Shown: positions 35,452-44,754, counted from the first letter of the stretch. The stretch is 64,000 nucleotides of DNA from Bacillus fonticola (GCF_012955605.1 NZ_CP052135.1:2244711-2308710), one strand, 5' to 3'. Translations and numbers: made by a program. Notes: a model not told the origin generated them from the letters alone.

Positions 35452-35913
35452 CTACGGCATATTCTTTTTCATCAGTTCCTTTAACTCGTCCAAAAACACG
35501 GTAATGTCTTTGAATTGTCGATACACAGAGGCAAAACGAACGTAGGCTACTTCATCCACTTTAGCTAGTTTGTCCATAATGAGCTCGCCGATTTCCTCTG
35601 ACTGTATCTCGCCACCGCCTTGCTCCCGTATCTTCTGCTCGACCTCTGCTACAATCGTTTCCAGCTGTTCCATTGAAACAGGGCGCTTTTCACATGCACG
35701 TATCAACCCCCGCAGTAGCTTTTCACGACTAAATGCCTCTCTTGTCCCTTCTTTTTTCACGACCATTAACGGCGTTTCTTCTACCCGCTCAAAAGTCGTA
35801 AATCTCTCTTGGCACCTTTCACATTCACGACGTCGGCGGATCGTTTGGTTGTGTTCGACAGGGCGTGAGTCAACGACCCTTGTTGCATCCGCTAAGCATT
35901 TGGGACACTTCAT
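35452..35913 (-). CDS. nrdR: Transcriptional repressor NrdR
   Basis: Zinc-finger and ATP-cone repressor of ribonucleotide reductase genes. The 153-residue protein has zinc ligands Cys3, Cys6, Cys31 and Cys34 ([26 protein letters not shown]) and an ATP-cone ([29 protein letters not shown]) sensing dATP/ATP. Length is standard. Its start overlaps the end of the preceding conserved gene by four bases. It heads the replication genes dnaB and dnaI, as in B. subtilis. Confidence 0.95.
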   Translation of the reverse strand: MKCPKCLADATRVVDSRPVEHNQTIRRRRECERCQERFTTFERVEETPLMVVKKEGTREAFSREKLLRGLIRACEKRPVSMEQLETIVAEVEQKIREQGGGEIQSEEIGELIMDKLAKVDEVAYVRFASVYRQFKDITVFLDELKELMKKNMP

Positions 35914-36308
35914 ACGCTTGTCGTCCTTTCGTTTTTGGTTGGATCACCAGAACGTGAGAAATGGGCGTCCAAGTGTTTATAGATGTGTAACACTTCTTCT
36001 TTCACAACACGGTATATACCGCTTATTCGCTGGTCTTCTGTAGAACAAGTTATATCGACAGCGGTTTCCAAGACAGAGGTGGAGACGATACTGATTACAA
36101 CAAATAAGGACGGTTTTCCTTTGCGTTCATACGAAAGTTCGCCACGCTCTTTATTCCCCGTCGCTACGACTATTTCTTGATCTCTTTCGGTCCAACGCTC
36201 TACTTCTCTCCAAATTCTCTCGAAAGTTACTTTATAATAATGGGTTCGAAGTGCCGCATCCTTGTGATGGTCTGAAGTTTCACAATGTTTATCGTATCGT
36301 TGTATCAT
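35910..36308 (-). CDS. Conserved hypothetical cytosolic protein
   Basis: A protein of about 132 residues starting [20 protein letters not shown]; this KHCETS-x-H motif and the following THYYK are typical of a small uncharacterised Bacillaceae family found near nrdR. The middle is an antiparallel-looking segment ([23 protein letters not shown]) and no catalytic motif is seen. The start chosen has AGAGGTAGGG upstream; the frame runs 18 codons further back without a ribosome site. It overlaps nrdR by four bases, so the two are co-translated. Confidence 0.72.
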   Translation of the reverse strand: MIQRYDKHCETSDHHKDAALRTHYYKVTFERIWREVERWTERDQEIVVATGNKERGELSYERKGKPSLFVVISIVSTSVLETAVDITCSTEDQRISGIYRVVKEEVLHIYKHLDAHFSRSGDPTKNERTTSV

Positions 36309-36383
36309 GGTAGCCCTACCTCTTTTCGCGCTCCTTATTCTTGTCTCTATTGTAACAAACAACTTGAGGTTCTAGAAGTAGTC

Positions 36384-37190
36384 TTACTTTGCTCCAAGTT
36401 GCTTTGTTTTTTCCGCGCATGCTTGCATTGCCCTTGAGATAGCCCTTCTAAATCCTTCGTCTTCTAAAGTAAGTACCGCTTCGATTGTCGAGCCACCAGC
36501 AGTACACACTTCATCCCTTAAAAGAGCAGGGTGTTTACCCGTTTCCAACACCATCTTCCCAGCACCTACTACAGTTTGTGCAGCTAAAGTAATGGCTTGA
36601 TCATAAGAAATTCCCGACCGTACACCGTTCAATGCCATTGTTTCAATAAGTGTATAAACGTACGCAGGGGAAGAACCACTAATAGCCGGGATTTCGTCTT
36701 GTAACGATTCGTCTAGCAACACTTCTTTCCCAAATGTACGCAATAGACGACCTATCGCTTGTACTTCTTCCTCATTGACAAACTGATTAACACTCCATGC
36801 TGTCATTCCTTCTCCAACAAGAGATGGTGTGTTAGGCATTGTGCGAACGACTTTTGCATGGCTTGAAAATTGATGTTGTATCCAATCCATTGAAATACCG
36901 GCTGCAATCGTGATGAGAATCTTATCATCCGTCCACTCTGTTACGATTTCCTCCAACACTTCCTTTGTGACGTGAGGCTTTACTGCCACAATGATGACTC
37001 GACTTTTAGCCACCACCTCTTTGTTCGTTCCCGTATGTATGCCAAAGTTTGTTGCGCCTTCTTCCTTTGTTTGATCCGTCTTGGCACTTATCATGATTTG
37101 GTCTGGCGAGAGTCCCGACTGTAGCATCCCCCTCGCAATGGCCTTAGCCATATTTCCAAAGCCTAAAAATCCAATCTGTGTAAGTTCCAT
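36384..37190 (-). CDS. proC: Pyrroline-5-carboxylate reductase
   Basis: Last enzyme of proline synthesis, reducing pyrroline-5-carboxylate with NAD(P)H. The 268-residue protein has the N-terminal Rossmann motif GFLGFGNMAKA, the VAVKPHVTKEVLEEI segment, RTMPNTPSLVGEG and the C-terminal dimerisation signature PAYVYTLIETMALNGVRSGISYDQAITLAAQTVVGAG plus LRDEVCTAGGSTIEAV. The start at 37190 follows AGGAG with normal spacing; the frame runs 53 codons further back into the speD 3-prime end but has no ribosome site there. It is absent from this spot in B. subtilis, where nrdR is next to speD. Confidence 0.92.
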   Translation of the reverse strand: MELTQIGFLGFGNMAKAIARGMLQSGLSPDQIMISAKTDQTKEEGATNFGIHTGTNKEVVAKSRVIIVAVKPHVTKEVLEEIVTEWTDDKILITIAAGISMDWIQHQFSSHAKVVRTMPNTPSLVGEGMTAWSVNQFVNEEEVQAIGRLLRTFGKEVLLDESLQDEIPAISGSSPAYVYTLIETMALNGVRSGISYDQAITLAAQTVVGAGKMVLETGKHPALLRDEVCTAGGSTIEAVLTLEDEGFRRAISRAMQACAEKTKQLGAK

Positions 37191-37215
37191 TTTGTTTCTC
37201 CTTTCCTCTTTCAAA

Positions 37216-37254
37216 GAAAAAAAGCTTGCAGAGTTATCTCTACAAGCTTCTTGA
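37216..37254 (-). terminator. Terminator of speD
   Basis: AAGCTTGTAGAG / CTCTGCAAGCTT hairpin followed by TTTTTTTC on the minus strand between speD and proC. Confidence 0.9.
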
Positions 37255-37266
37255 TGTTCATCATTT

Positions 37267-37647
37267 TTATAACGCTTTAACTTTTGCACGCTGAACGTGG
37301 ACAGGGCCTTTTCCACGGGGCAATTCCATCGTTTCCCGTGTTGTCGCACCTAAACTGTTCGCAATGAAATCAGCAGCAATGTTCGGATCCAAATCTCCAC
37401 ATGTGTAAACGTCAATGCTTGCGTATCCGTGTTCAGGAAAGCTGTGTATGGTTAAGTGTGACTCCGAAATAATCACCACTCCACTCACGCCTTGAGGGGC
37501 AAATTTATGAAAAGCCACCTCCCGAACTTCTGCACCAGACTTTAGAGCAGCATTGACAAACGTTTGCTCAATTTGTTCCACATCATTCAACTTTTCAAAA
37601 TCACAGCCCCAGAGCTCTGCAATGACATGACGTCCCATAGTTTCCAT
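37267..37647 (-). CDS. speD: S-adenosylmethionine decarboxylase proenzyme
   Basis: Makes decarboxylated SAM, the aminopropyl donor for spermidine synthesis. The 126-residue prokaryotic class 1B proenzyme is almost identical in layout to B. subtilis Spe[18 protein letters not shown], then [28 protein letters not shown]. Ser63 in SESHLTIH is the autocleavage site that becomes the pyruvoyl group; His68 and Cys83 are also present. AAAGGGGG precedes the ATG. It is a single-gene transcript with its own promoter and terminator. The leader can form a hairpin CGCTTTTT / AAAAAAGCG just before the ribosome site. Confidence 0.96.
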   Translation of the reverse strand: METMGRHVIAELWGCDFEKLNDVEQIEQTFVNAALKSGAEVREVAFHKFAPQGVSGVVIISESHLTIHSFPEHGYASIDVYTCGDLDPNIAADFIANSLGATTRETMELPRGKGPVHVQRAKVKAL

Positions 37648-37789
37648 GATTTTGTTCCCCCTTTAACGCTTTTTTCCATGACACATCACAAAAAGCGACC
37701 ATCTCCTTACCACGGGGGAAAGTTAGTCCAAAGAGGTCCTAACCCTTTAAGTAACGAGTTCAAGATCTATTGTGATCTGCACGCAGATT

Positions 37790-37818
37790 AGTATACTTGT
37801 TTTACTATGTGAATGCAA
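37790..37818 (-). promoter_or_regulatory. Promoter of speD
   Basis: TTGCAT (37813-37818), 17 bases, TATACT (37790-37795). The resulting leader is about 130 bases long. Confidence 0.75.
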
Positions 37819-37830
37819 TACAGAATGTGA

Positions 37831-37869
37831 AAAAGACGGTCCTTCTTCCTAAAAGGACCGTCTTTTCCT
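37831..37869 (-). terminator. Terminator of gapB
   Basis: AAAAGACGGTCCTT / AAGGACCGTCTTTTT perfect hairpin on the minus strand, between gapB and the speD promoter; also usable on the plus strand. Confidence 0.9.
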
Positions 37870-37950
37870 GTAGAATTTTGTATAGGATTGTCGATTTTGA
37901 ATGGCTACTTCCCTTGAAAATTCGCATCTTTTTTTCGCTTTTGGATTTAG

Positions 37951-38982
37951 CTATTTTCCAACCTCAGACATTTGTTTTTTGAAAAGGAGTTGCAGCACTT
38001 TTTGGGTTAAATCGACGACGCGACAAGAGTAACCCCACTCATTATCATACCAAGCCAACACTTTCACTTTGTGGTCTCCCATCACCATTGTGCTAAGCGC
38101 GTCGACAATACAAGAATGTGGATTTGTGTTGTAGTCCACTGATACGAGGGGTTCGTCTGACACAGCCATGATTCCTTTGAGAGGCCCGTTTGCTGCTTGA
38201 CGAAAAGCCTCGTTCACTTTTTCTGCTGTCACTGCTCGCTCCACGTCGACAACAAGGTCCACTAGCGATACATTCGTTGTCGGAACCCTTAACGCCATAC
38301 CGTGAAGCTTTCCTTCTAGATCGGGAAGCACCTTCGCCATCGCCTTAGCAGCGCCTGTAGAAGTTGGGATGATTGATTGACCACAAGCCCGTGCCCTTCG
38401 TAAATCATTATGTGGATTATCAATGTTCCGCTGATCGTTTGTGTATGCGTGAACTGTTGTCATTAACCCATTTTCTATTCCGAATGTATCTTGCAATACC
38501 TTCGTCACGGGTGCCAAGCAATTCGTTGTACACGAGGCATTGGAGATAATTGTATGATCGCTCAGCAGTTCCTGATCGTTCACGCCTACCACAATGGTAA
38601 TATCCTCTTCTTTCCCTGGTGCTGTTAAAATGACCTTTTTCGCTCCTGCTCGAATGTGGGCCATCGCCTTTTCTTTAGAATTGAACTTTCCAGTCGCCTC
38701 AATGACAACATCTACACCGAGTTCTTCCCAAGGCAAAACTTCTGGATTCCTCTCTGACACAAGTTGTATACGCTTACTTTCTACACGTAAAAAATCTTCA
38801 CCGTACGTAATGTCTTTAGAAAATCTCCCGTGCGTTGTATCATATTTAACGAGGTGTGCAAGCGCTTCAGCAGGATAGGATGCATTAATTGCCACAATCT
38901 CTACGTCTCCTAGTTCCATCGCTCGGCGAAACACCATACGTCCAATTCGTCCAAATCCGTTGATTGCGACTTTCCCCTTCAT
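37951..38982 (-). CDS. gapB: NADP-dependent glyceraldehyde-3-phosphate dehydrogenase, gluconeogenic
   Basis: The gluconeogenic GAPDH isozyme of Bacillus. The 343-residue protein has the Rossmann start VAINGFGRIGRMVFR, the catalytic SNASCTTNCLAP with Cys151, and C-terminal WYDNEWGYSCRVVDL. The residue after the second strand is INASYPAEALAHL rather than the Asp-rich sequence of glycolytic GapA, in line with NADP use, and gene neighbours speD and coaE match B. subtilis gapB. A CcpN-type operator overlaps the promoter, so it should be repressed on glycolytic sugars. Confidence 0.94.
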   Translation of the reverse strand: MKGKVAINGFGRIGRMVFRRAMELGDVEIVAINASYPAEALAHLVKYDTTHGRFSKDITYGEDFLRVESKRIQLVSERNPEVLPWEELGVDVVIEATGKFNSKEKAMAHIRAGAKKVILTAPGKEEDITIVVGVNDQELLSDHTIISNASCTTNCLAPVTKVLQDTFGIENGLMTTVHAYTNDQRNIDNPHNDLRRARACGQSIIPTSTGAAKAMAKVLPDLEGKLHGMALRVPTTNVSLVDLVVDVERAVTAEKVNEAFRQAANGPLKGIMAVSDEPLVSVDYNTNPHSCIVDALSTMVMGDHKVKVLAWYDNEWGYSCRVVDLTQKVLQLLFKKQMSEVGK

Positions 38983-39033
38983 CCAACTGTCCCCTCTCGA
39001 AAGTGTTATACTTTATGTCTACATTTATTAATC

Positions 39034-39044
39034 AGTATATCACA
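39034..39044 (-). promoter_or_regulatory. CcpN-type operator in the gapB promoter
   Basis: TGTGATATACT on the minus strand matches every position of the B. subtilis CcpN consensus TRTGHYATAYW and overlaps the probable -10 TATACT. CcpN represses gapB in B. subtilis during growth on glucose. No second box was identified with confidence. Confidence 0.7.
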
Positions 39045-39109
39045 TTACACTGAATTAGTGTTGACAAACTATGTGATTGTCTGAACAATTTATCGCAACT
39101 AGACACAGT

Positions 39110-39156
39110 AAAAACAAAAAAGAATGTGAACTGTACACTACAGTCACATCCCTATG
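39110..39156 (-). terminator. Terminator of coaE
   Basis: ATGTGACTGTAG / ACAGTTCACAT arms followed by TCTTTTTTG on the minus strand, directly past the coaE stop. Confidence 0.82.
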
Positions 39157-39161
39157 TAGGG

Positions 39162-39758
39162 TTACATCCAGCCTTGCTGTTGCAACCACGCCTCAAGAGC
39201 TTTTTGCAATGCTGCCTTTGTTCCACAGTTATCCAATACGACGTCTGCTTGCTCCTTTTTTTCTTCAATAGACATTTGAGAGCGAATTCGGGCCATCGCC
39301 TCTTTATCAGTCAAACTGTTTCGGGTTTTAAGGCGTTCCCGTTGAGTAGCTTCATCAACATAAACCACGAGAATCTCCTCAACCCGATGCGTTAACTTAC
39401 TTTCAAACAAGAGAGGAATGTCTAAAAACACAACAGGCTCTCCTGCTTTCCGGTGTGTCTCTTCCAATTGCGCCATCCGCTTACGAACTGCAGGATGTAC
39501 AATCGCATTTAGTTGATTCCGTTTTTCTTTGTCATGAAACACAATACTACCTAATGCTTCCCTATTCAAAGTACCGTCTGGGTGCAACACCCCTTCTCCA
39601 AAGGTGTCTGCAACACACTGCATGGCAGGTTCCCCTTTTTCGACGACCTGTCTTGCCACAACATCTGCATCGATGACTGGGAACCCTTTTTCTACTAGCA
39701 TACGCGATACGGTACTTTTTCCAGTCGCAATGCCTCCTGTTATCCCGATTCGTTTCAA
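39162..39758 (-). CDS. coaE: Dephospho-CoA kinase
   Basis: Catalyses the last step of coenzyme A synthesis, phosphorylating the 3-prime hydroxyl of dephospho-CoA. The 198-residue protein has P-loop GITGGIATGKST (residues 5-16), DADVVARQVVEKGEPA and the lid-like LDIPLLFESKL and RNSLTDKEAMARIRSQM segments. The start is TTG at 39756-39758 with AGGAGG seven bases upstream, giving MKRIGITGG; an upstream GTG-type start would include the ribosome site in the coding region. In a run coaE, ytaF, mutM, polA. Confidence 0.94.
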   Translation of the reverse strand: MKRIGITGGIATGKSTVSRMLVEKGFPVIDADVVARQVVEKGEPAMQCVADTFGEGVLHPDGTLNREALGSIVFHDKEKRNQLNAIVHPAVRKRMAQLEETHRKAGEPVVFLDIPLLFESKLTHRVEEILVVYVDEATQRERLKTRNSLTDKEAMARIRSQMSIEEKKEQADVVLDNCGTKAALQKALEAWLQQQGWM

Positions 39759-39832
39759 GCGTGTTCCTCCTTCTAACAGCCGCAACCTACTTTTTATTAG
39801 GTACTTGTGCCACAGACTGATTCATTACGATC

Positions 39833-40507
39833 TTATATCTTCCATAGTCCTAACATGATGAGTACGATTCCTGGTAAAATTGTACACCGATTTACCCATT
39901 GTGCATGGGACAAGCGCTTTCCTACGACGATGCCTCCAACGACAAAAAGAGAACTCATCACAGCAACAGTAGCCGCTAGACCCCATGGAGGAAGACCGAG
40001 CATCGACGCTCCAATACCTGCTCCAAATGCATCCAATGAGAGTGCCACTCCTAACAATAACGCTTCCAGCCCCGTAATAGTACCCGAGCCATCAATATCA
40101 GCAGCCATTGGACGACGTAAAATGTGAATAACAAGCCCTAAAGAGCGGATTTCAAGTTTCACAAGTGTCTGATCATGCAAAATAGCTGAATTCGTTGTTT
40201 CTCCATGCTGCTCTTTTCCAGAGCGCCAAACTTGGTACAACGCCCACATCCCTAAAATGATGAGCACACTACCACCAATGGTTTCAGCAAATTGCGGGCC
40301 AACAATCACCGTAATTCCTTTTCCGACAAGCATCGCTAGTAAAAGGGTGACTGCTGAACAACAAGCAATTAAAAGAACCGATCGAAAAGGGATTTTCATT
40401 TGTCTTAATCCATACGTGAACCCTACACTAAAACTATCTAAACTTACCGCCAAAGCAAGTAAGAAAAGAGAAAGTGCCATAAGTTGGAGAGCTCCTTCCG
40501 CGTTCAT
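39833..40507 (-). CDS. ytaF: Sporulation membrane protein YtaF
   Basis: A membrane protein of up to 224 residues with about six helices in two repeats, each opening with an acidic motif (VSLDSFSVGFTYGLR and LSLDAFGAGIGASML), as in the MntP/YtaF group of possible cation exporters. In B. subtilis it is a sporulation gene between coaE and mutM. The middle hydrophilic loop carries DIDGSGTITGLEALLLG. The start is uncertain: the listed ATG has only a GGGG nearby, and an ATG nine codons later (MALSLFLL) has GGAAGGAG 11 bases upstream. Confidence 0.85.
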   Translation of the reverse strand: MNAEGALQLMALSLFLLALAVSLDSFSVGFTYGLRQMKIPFRSVLLIACCSAVTLLLAMLVGKGITVIVGPQFAETIGGSVLIILGMWALYQVWRSGKEQHGETTNSAILHDQTLVKLEIRSLGLVIHILRRPMAADIDGSGTITGLEALLLGVALSLDAFGAGIGASMLGLPPWGLAATVAVMSSLFVVGGIVVGKRLSHAQWVNRCTILPGIVLIMLGLWKI

Positions 40508-40547
40508 TAATCCCCATAGTATATGGAGGAAGCTTCTCCAACGTTAG

Positions 40548-41372
40548 TTATTCCTGGCAGTTCGGGCAAATATGGGTGCCCCGTCCAGCGACGACAAGTC
40601 GTTCAATGGGCGATCCACACACCTTACATGGCTCTCCTTGCCGTCCATACACATTATGGCTTAATTGAAACATACCCATTTTACCTTCTGAATTTACGTA
40701 CGTCCGAACGGTGCTGCCACCTTTCTCTACCGCTTCGGAAATGGTTTGGTCAATGGCATTTAGAAGTTTGGTAATCCTCTCTTCATCCAATGAGTTTGCT
40801 TTTGTTTCTGGGTGTATGCCACTTCTAAACAACGCTTCGTCCACATAAATATTGCCCAGCCCTGCTACAACGGTCTGATCGAGGAGTACCGCTTTGATGG
40901 ATCGGGTCGTTGCCTGAACGCGTTCAAGAAAATACTCCAACGTCAATTCCTTCGTCAGTGGTTCCGGACCTAACTTTCGTAAAGGAAGTTGATCGTGCAC
41001 GACCTCATGTGGAAAGACGTGCATCGTCCCAAACTTCCGAACATCTGTATAGTAAAGACTCGTCCCGTCCGAAAACTGAAGTACTACGTGCGTATGCGGT
41101 CCTTTCTCCGTACCCGTTTCCACAACTTTGTAGTTACCTTCCATACGCAAATGACTGACAAGTGTGTCTTCAGTTAAATGAAACAGTAGGAATTTACCCC
41201 GTCTTCCGATTGATTGAATACGCTGTCCAATCAACTGCAAACGGAACTGTTCCACGTCGTCTGGATGCTGAATAATGCGTGGCCACATCACTTCAATAGC
41301 TGAAATTGTTTTTCCTACGACAAGCTGTTGTAGCGTGCGCCTGATAGTTTCCACTTCAGGAAGTTCTGGCAT
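40548..41372 (-). CDS. mutM: Formamidopyrimidine-DNA glycosylase
   Basis: Bifunctional glycosylase/AP lyase that removes 8-oxoguanine. The start at 41372 gives MPELPEVETIRRTL, placing the catalytic Pro2 and Glu3 as required; the frame extends seven codons upstream but this would destroy the active site. The 274-residue protein has the H2TH domain (VVAGLGNIYVDEALFRSGIHPE) and C-terminal zinc finger (CKVCGSPIERLVVAGRGTHICPNC). Ribosome site GAGAGG lies upstream. It follows polA by 24 bases, one operon. Confidence 0.97.
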   Translation of the reverse strand: MPELPEVETIRRTLQQLVVGKTISAIEVMWPRIIQHPDDVEQFRLQLIGQRIQSIGRRGKFLLFHLTEDTLVSHLRMEGNYKVVETGTEKGPHTHVVLQFSDGTSLYYTDVRKFGTMHVFPHEVVHDQLPLRKLGPEPLTKELTLEYFLERVQATTRSIKAVLLDQTVVAGLGNIYVDEALFRSGIHPETKANSLDEERITKLLNAIDQTISEAVEKGGSTVRTYVNSEGKMGMFQLSHNVYGRQGEPCKVCGSPIERLVVAGRGTHICPNCQE

Positions 41373-41396
41373 ATGACCCCACCTCTCTTTCAAAGA

Positions 41397-44030
41397 TTAC
41401 TTAGCATCAAACCATGTGTCGCCGTATGCCACATCCACCTTCAATGGGACATCCAAGGCAAGCGCAGCCTCCATTACTTCAGGTACAATTTTCATTAGCT
41501 TGTCTATTTCCTCTCTTGGTGCCTCAAAAATTAGTTCATCGTGAACCTGCAAAAGGAGCCGGGCCTGTAAGCGCTCTTCTTGCAATCGGTCCGCCATATG
41601 CAGCATGGCTAGTTTTATAATATCTGCTGCTGTACCTTGAATCGGCGTGTTCATCGCAGTTCTTTCAGCGAATGAACGCAAATTAAAATTTCGACTTGTT
41701 ATTTCTGGGATATAGCGCCGACGCGAGTATAAAGTCGACACATACCCAGTCTGCTTTGCCTGCTGTACGATGTCTTTCATATAGACAGCCACGCCAGGAT
41801 AGCTTTCGAAGTAACGGTCGATAAACGCTTTGGCCTCTTTACGTGTAATACCAAGGTTTTGACTAAGGCCATAGTCACTAATTCCATATACAATACCAAA
41901 GTTAACTGCCTTCGCTTGACGACGCATGTTATCAGTGACCTCACCTTCTGTCACGTGAAACACATCCATCGCCGTCTTTGTATGAATATCGAGATCCTTT
42001 TTAAAGGCCTCCTGTAACCCTGCGTCTCCAGAAATATGAGCCAAAACGCGGAGTTCAATTTGCGAGTAGTCTGCCGCAAAGATCACCCAATCTTTTTCTG
42101 AAGGTATAAACGCTTTTCTAATTTTACGCCCTTCCTCTAAACGAATGGGGATGTTTTGTAAGTTCGGTTCAATCGAACTCAGTCTTCCTGTTTGCGCTAA
42201 CGCTTGGTTAAAACGGGTATGTACTTTGCCTGTTGGATTGTGGATGACCTTCAGTAACCCTTCAATATAGGTGGATTGTAGTTTGCCAAGCTGACGGTAG
42301 TGGAGAATTTCTTCAATAATAGGGTGCTCACCTTCCAGCTTCTCCAGAACGTCCGCCGATGTAGAATAACCCGTTTTCGTCTTTTTTACGACAGGTAGCC
42401 CGAGCTTCTCAAACAAAATGACACCGAGCTGCTTTGGTGAGTTGATATTAAACGACTCTCCTGCGTGCTGGGTAATTCGCGTCTCGATCTCCTCTATTTG
42501 TTTTGCCAACTCTTTTTTCATCTCTTCTAGGTGTGCTTTTTCAACCGCAATGCCTGCCCATTCCATATCTGCTAACACTTTCGCCAAAGGAAACTCCAGT
42601 TCATCCACTAGTTTCCATTGTTCGTTTTCTTCGAGCGTTTGCGCGAGAATATCTCGTAAACGGAGCAGAGCACGCCCCTTCCGAACCATATGATTATGCC
42701 AAATTTTATTATCTGCTGGTATCGATTGCTTAGCACCTTTTCCATACACAGCTTCCTCCGATTGTACTTGTGGTACACCATAAGCGGACGCTACTGCTGC
42801 CAAGTCGACTTTTGATTCTGAAGGATTCAAAATATACGCTGCGAGGTGGACATCAAACACAACACCCGCTAACTTTACATCATGATGCCGTAACGATACC
42901 ACGTCACGCTTACTGTCATATACGATTTTTTCTTTCGTGTCGTCTTCCAGCCATGTTTTGAATAAGGTAGAAGTGTGTAACGTTTCAGGAGAAATAACAT
43001 AAGCGCGATCCTGCCCAATAACAGCTATCCCATGAATATCGCCCCTGTAGTAATTTTCGTCCAGCCCTTCTAATACGAGCGCACCCTTGTCTGGAAGTGT
43101 ATCGCCTTCTTTATAGTGTGAAAACGAAATATTTTCCCACTCTTCTTCTGAAGTGGTTTCTTGTTCTACACCCATGTCTTCTAGTAGCTTTGCAAATTGT
43201 AAATCTTCGTATAATGAGCGCAATGCTTCCTCATTAGGCCCTTCATATTTCGTTGCATCAGGTGACATATCGAAAGGGGCTTCCCGTTCAATCGTGGCTA
43301 GCTTTTTACTCATGAAGGCGTCATCTTTGCCGCCTTCCAGCTTTTCCTTCAGCTTCGCACCAGAAACCTCATCCAGATGCTCGTATACACCCTCAACCGT
43401 TTCATAAGATGTCAATAGCTTGATCGCCGTCTTCTCCCCTACACCTTTCACTCCTGGAATATTGTCTGAGCTATCTCCCATTAAGCCTTTCATATCAATG
43501 ATTTGCGAAGGGGTCAGACCGTACTTTTCGCGAATGTGTTCCGGTGTGTATGCTTCCATTTCTGTAATCCCTTTTTTTGTAATGTAAACCGTTGTGTAGT
43601 CTGTAGCGAGCTGTGTCAAGTCTTTATCTCCAGATACAACAGATACCTCAAAGCCTTCCTGTTCAGCACGCAGACTAAGTGTCCCGATCAAGTCGTCTGC
43701 CTCGTATTCGTCCACTTCAGCTGTCTGAATTTGAAACGCCTCTAGCAGTTTTCGTATGTACGGAAATTGTTCATTTAGCTCGGAAGGAGTTTTTTGACGC
43801 GTTCCTTTGTACTTCTTGTACGTTTTATGGCGGAACGTCGATTTCCCTGCGTCAAAAGCTACCAAAACGTGGGTAGGTTTCTGATCTGCTAGCACCTTAT
43901 TAAGCATCATTGTAAAGCCGTAAATCGCGTTTGTATAAATCCCTTTATCGTTATGTAGAAGTGGTAGGGCAAAAAATGCCCTGTATGCAACCGAGTTTCC
44001 ATCAATAAGCATTAACTTCTTCTTAGCCAT
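41397..44030 (-). CDS. polA: DNA polymerase I
   Basis: Repair and Okazaki-fragment polymerase, 877 residues. It has the N-terminal 5-prime nuclease domain (MLIDGNSVAYRAFFALP, DEYEADDLIGTL, MKGLMGDSSDNIPGVKGVGEKTA), a degenerate 3-prime exonuclease domain without the usual catalytic acidic residues, as in Bacillus, and the polymerase domain with motif A FAADYSQIELRVLAH, motif B RRQAKAVNFGIVYGISDYGLS and motif C LLLQVHDELIFEAP. The start at 44030 (MAKKKLMLIDG) follows GGAGGG; a 12-codon longer frame lacks a ribosome site. It lies upstream of mutM and downstream of a gene-poor repeat region. Confidence 0.97.
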   Translation of the reverse strand: MAKKKLMLIDGNSVAYRAFFALPLLHNDKGIYTNAIYGFTMMLNKVLADQKPTHVLVAFDAGKSTFRHKTYKKYKGTRQKTPSELNEQFPYIRKLLEAFQIQTAEVDEYEADDLIGTLSLRAEQEGFEVSVVSGDKDLTQLATDYTTVYITKKGITEMEAYTPEHIREKYGLTPSQIIDMKGLMGDSSDNIPGVKGVGEKTAIKLLTSYETVEGVYEHLDEVSGAKLKEKLEGGKDDAFMSKKLATIEREAPFDMSPDATKYEGPNEEALRSLYEDLQFAKLLEDMGVEQETTSEEEWENISFSHYKEGDTLPDKGALVLEGLDENYYRGDIHGIAVIGQDRAYVISPETLHTSTLFKTWLEDDTKEKIVYDSKRDVVSLRHHDVKLAGVVFDVHLAAYILNPSESKVDLAAVASAYGVPQVQSEEAVYGKGAKQSIPADNKIWHNHMVRKGRALLRLRDILAQTLEENEQWKLVDELEFPLAKVLADMEWAGIAVEKAHLEEMKKELAKQIEEIETRITQHAGESFNINSPKQLGVILFEKLGLPVVKKTKTGYSTSADVLEKLEGEHPIIEEILHYRQLGKLQSTYIEGLLKVIHNPTGKVHTRFNQALAQTGRLSSIEPNLQNIPIRLEEGRKIRKAFIPSEKDWVIFAADYSQIELRVLAHISGDAGLQEAFKKDLDIHTKTAMDVFHVTEGEVTDNMRRQAKAVNFGIVYGISDYGLSQNLGITRKEAKAFIDRYFESYPGVAVYMKDIVQQAKQTGYVSTLYSRRRYIPEITSRNFNLRSFAERTAMNTPIQGTAADIIKLAMLHMADRLQEERLQARLLLQVHDELIFEAPREEIDKLMKIVPEVMEAALALDVPLKVDVAYGDTWFDAK

Positions 44031-44328
44031 TTCATCGTCCCTCCAAACGTTTTTTGAGGATTCCATTACGTTTTACCAATAAAAAAAGCCACATTTTCTG
44101 ACCTTATCATACCAAATGCGGATGGGAAAGAAAAAGTGGCGTCCTTTTGGTCAGCTAGTTTTCACTAGAAGAGTGGGTCTAGTATATCAAAAGATTACAA
44201 GCTATTGGGGGGAGAGAAAGGTGTTGGAACTCTCTTTTTTTAAAATACAAAGGCTGTTTTCTAAAAGATTGTTGCTTTTTTAATGAAATCCCATTACACA
44301 GTAGCTATATGATGCGACATACTGCTAT

Positions 44329-44633
44329 GTTGATTTCCGCTGCAGGCGGACGCTTTCCACGGGGCGGTCGGTGAGCCTCCTCATCGCTGCGCTCTTGCGG
44401 GATGAAATGCGGAAGCGGTCCGTTTTGCTCCCTCTGAAAAATGTTCTTTGGCTGTAGAGGCGCTTTTTGCCTCAAAAGACGAAGGTTATTTTCAGACGGG
44501 AGCAGACCGCTGTAGCTAGACACGTCTCACCTGCCTCGCTGATCCCGCAGGACAAGGAGGAAAGGCTAAGGGCGCCACGTCTTGTGGCAACGCCTTTCTG
44601 ACCCACGTCCTGTGGGCCTCCGCTCCAATCAAC
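44329..44633. repeat. MITE-like interspersed repeat, about 305 bp
   Basis: Ends are inverted: GTTGATT at 44329-44335 and AATCAAC at 44627-44633. Inside are the blocks CGCTTTCCACGGGGCGG, GTGAGCCTCCTC, ATCCCGCAGGA and a double hairpin with CACGTCTTGTGG and CCCACGTCCTGTGGG. Such blocks are widespread in intergenic DNA of Bacillaceae. No transposase is encoded. The final part is shared with repeats at 20671-20728 and 59009-59050. Confidence 0.75.
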
Positions 44634-44754
44634 GAACAGATAGTGGTTTACAAAATTCCCTTATTAAGTCGTGAGTTCAGTACTAAACAAGGAAATGTAT
44701 GTGCACTTTTGAAATGCACTCAGTATCTACTTCGTGCGATGTAAAACCAGCGTA

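Noticed and set aside
37190-37349. Upstream extension of proC into speD
   Set aside because: It crosses the speD terminator and the speD 3-prime end; the ATG at 37190 has the ribosome site.
39061-39089. Plus-strand promoter TTGACA-17-AACAAT between gapB and coaE
   Set aside because: It points toward the 3-prime end of coaE and no plus-strand gene follows; likely chance.
44305-44523. 72-codon minus-strand ORF
   Set aside because: It lies within an interspersed repeat, has no ribosome site and no family resemblance.
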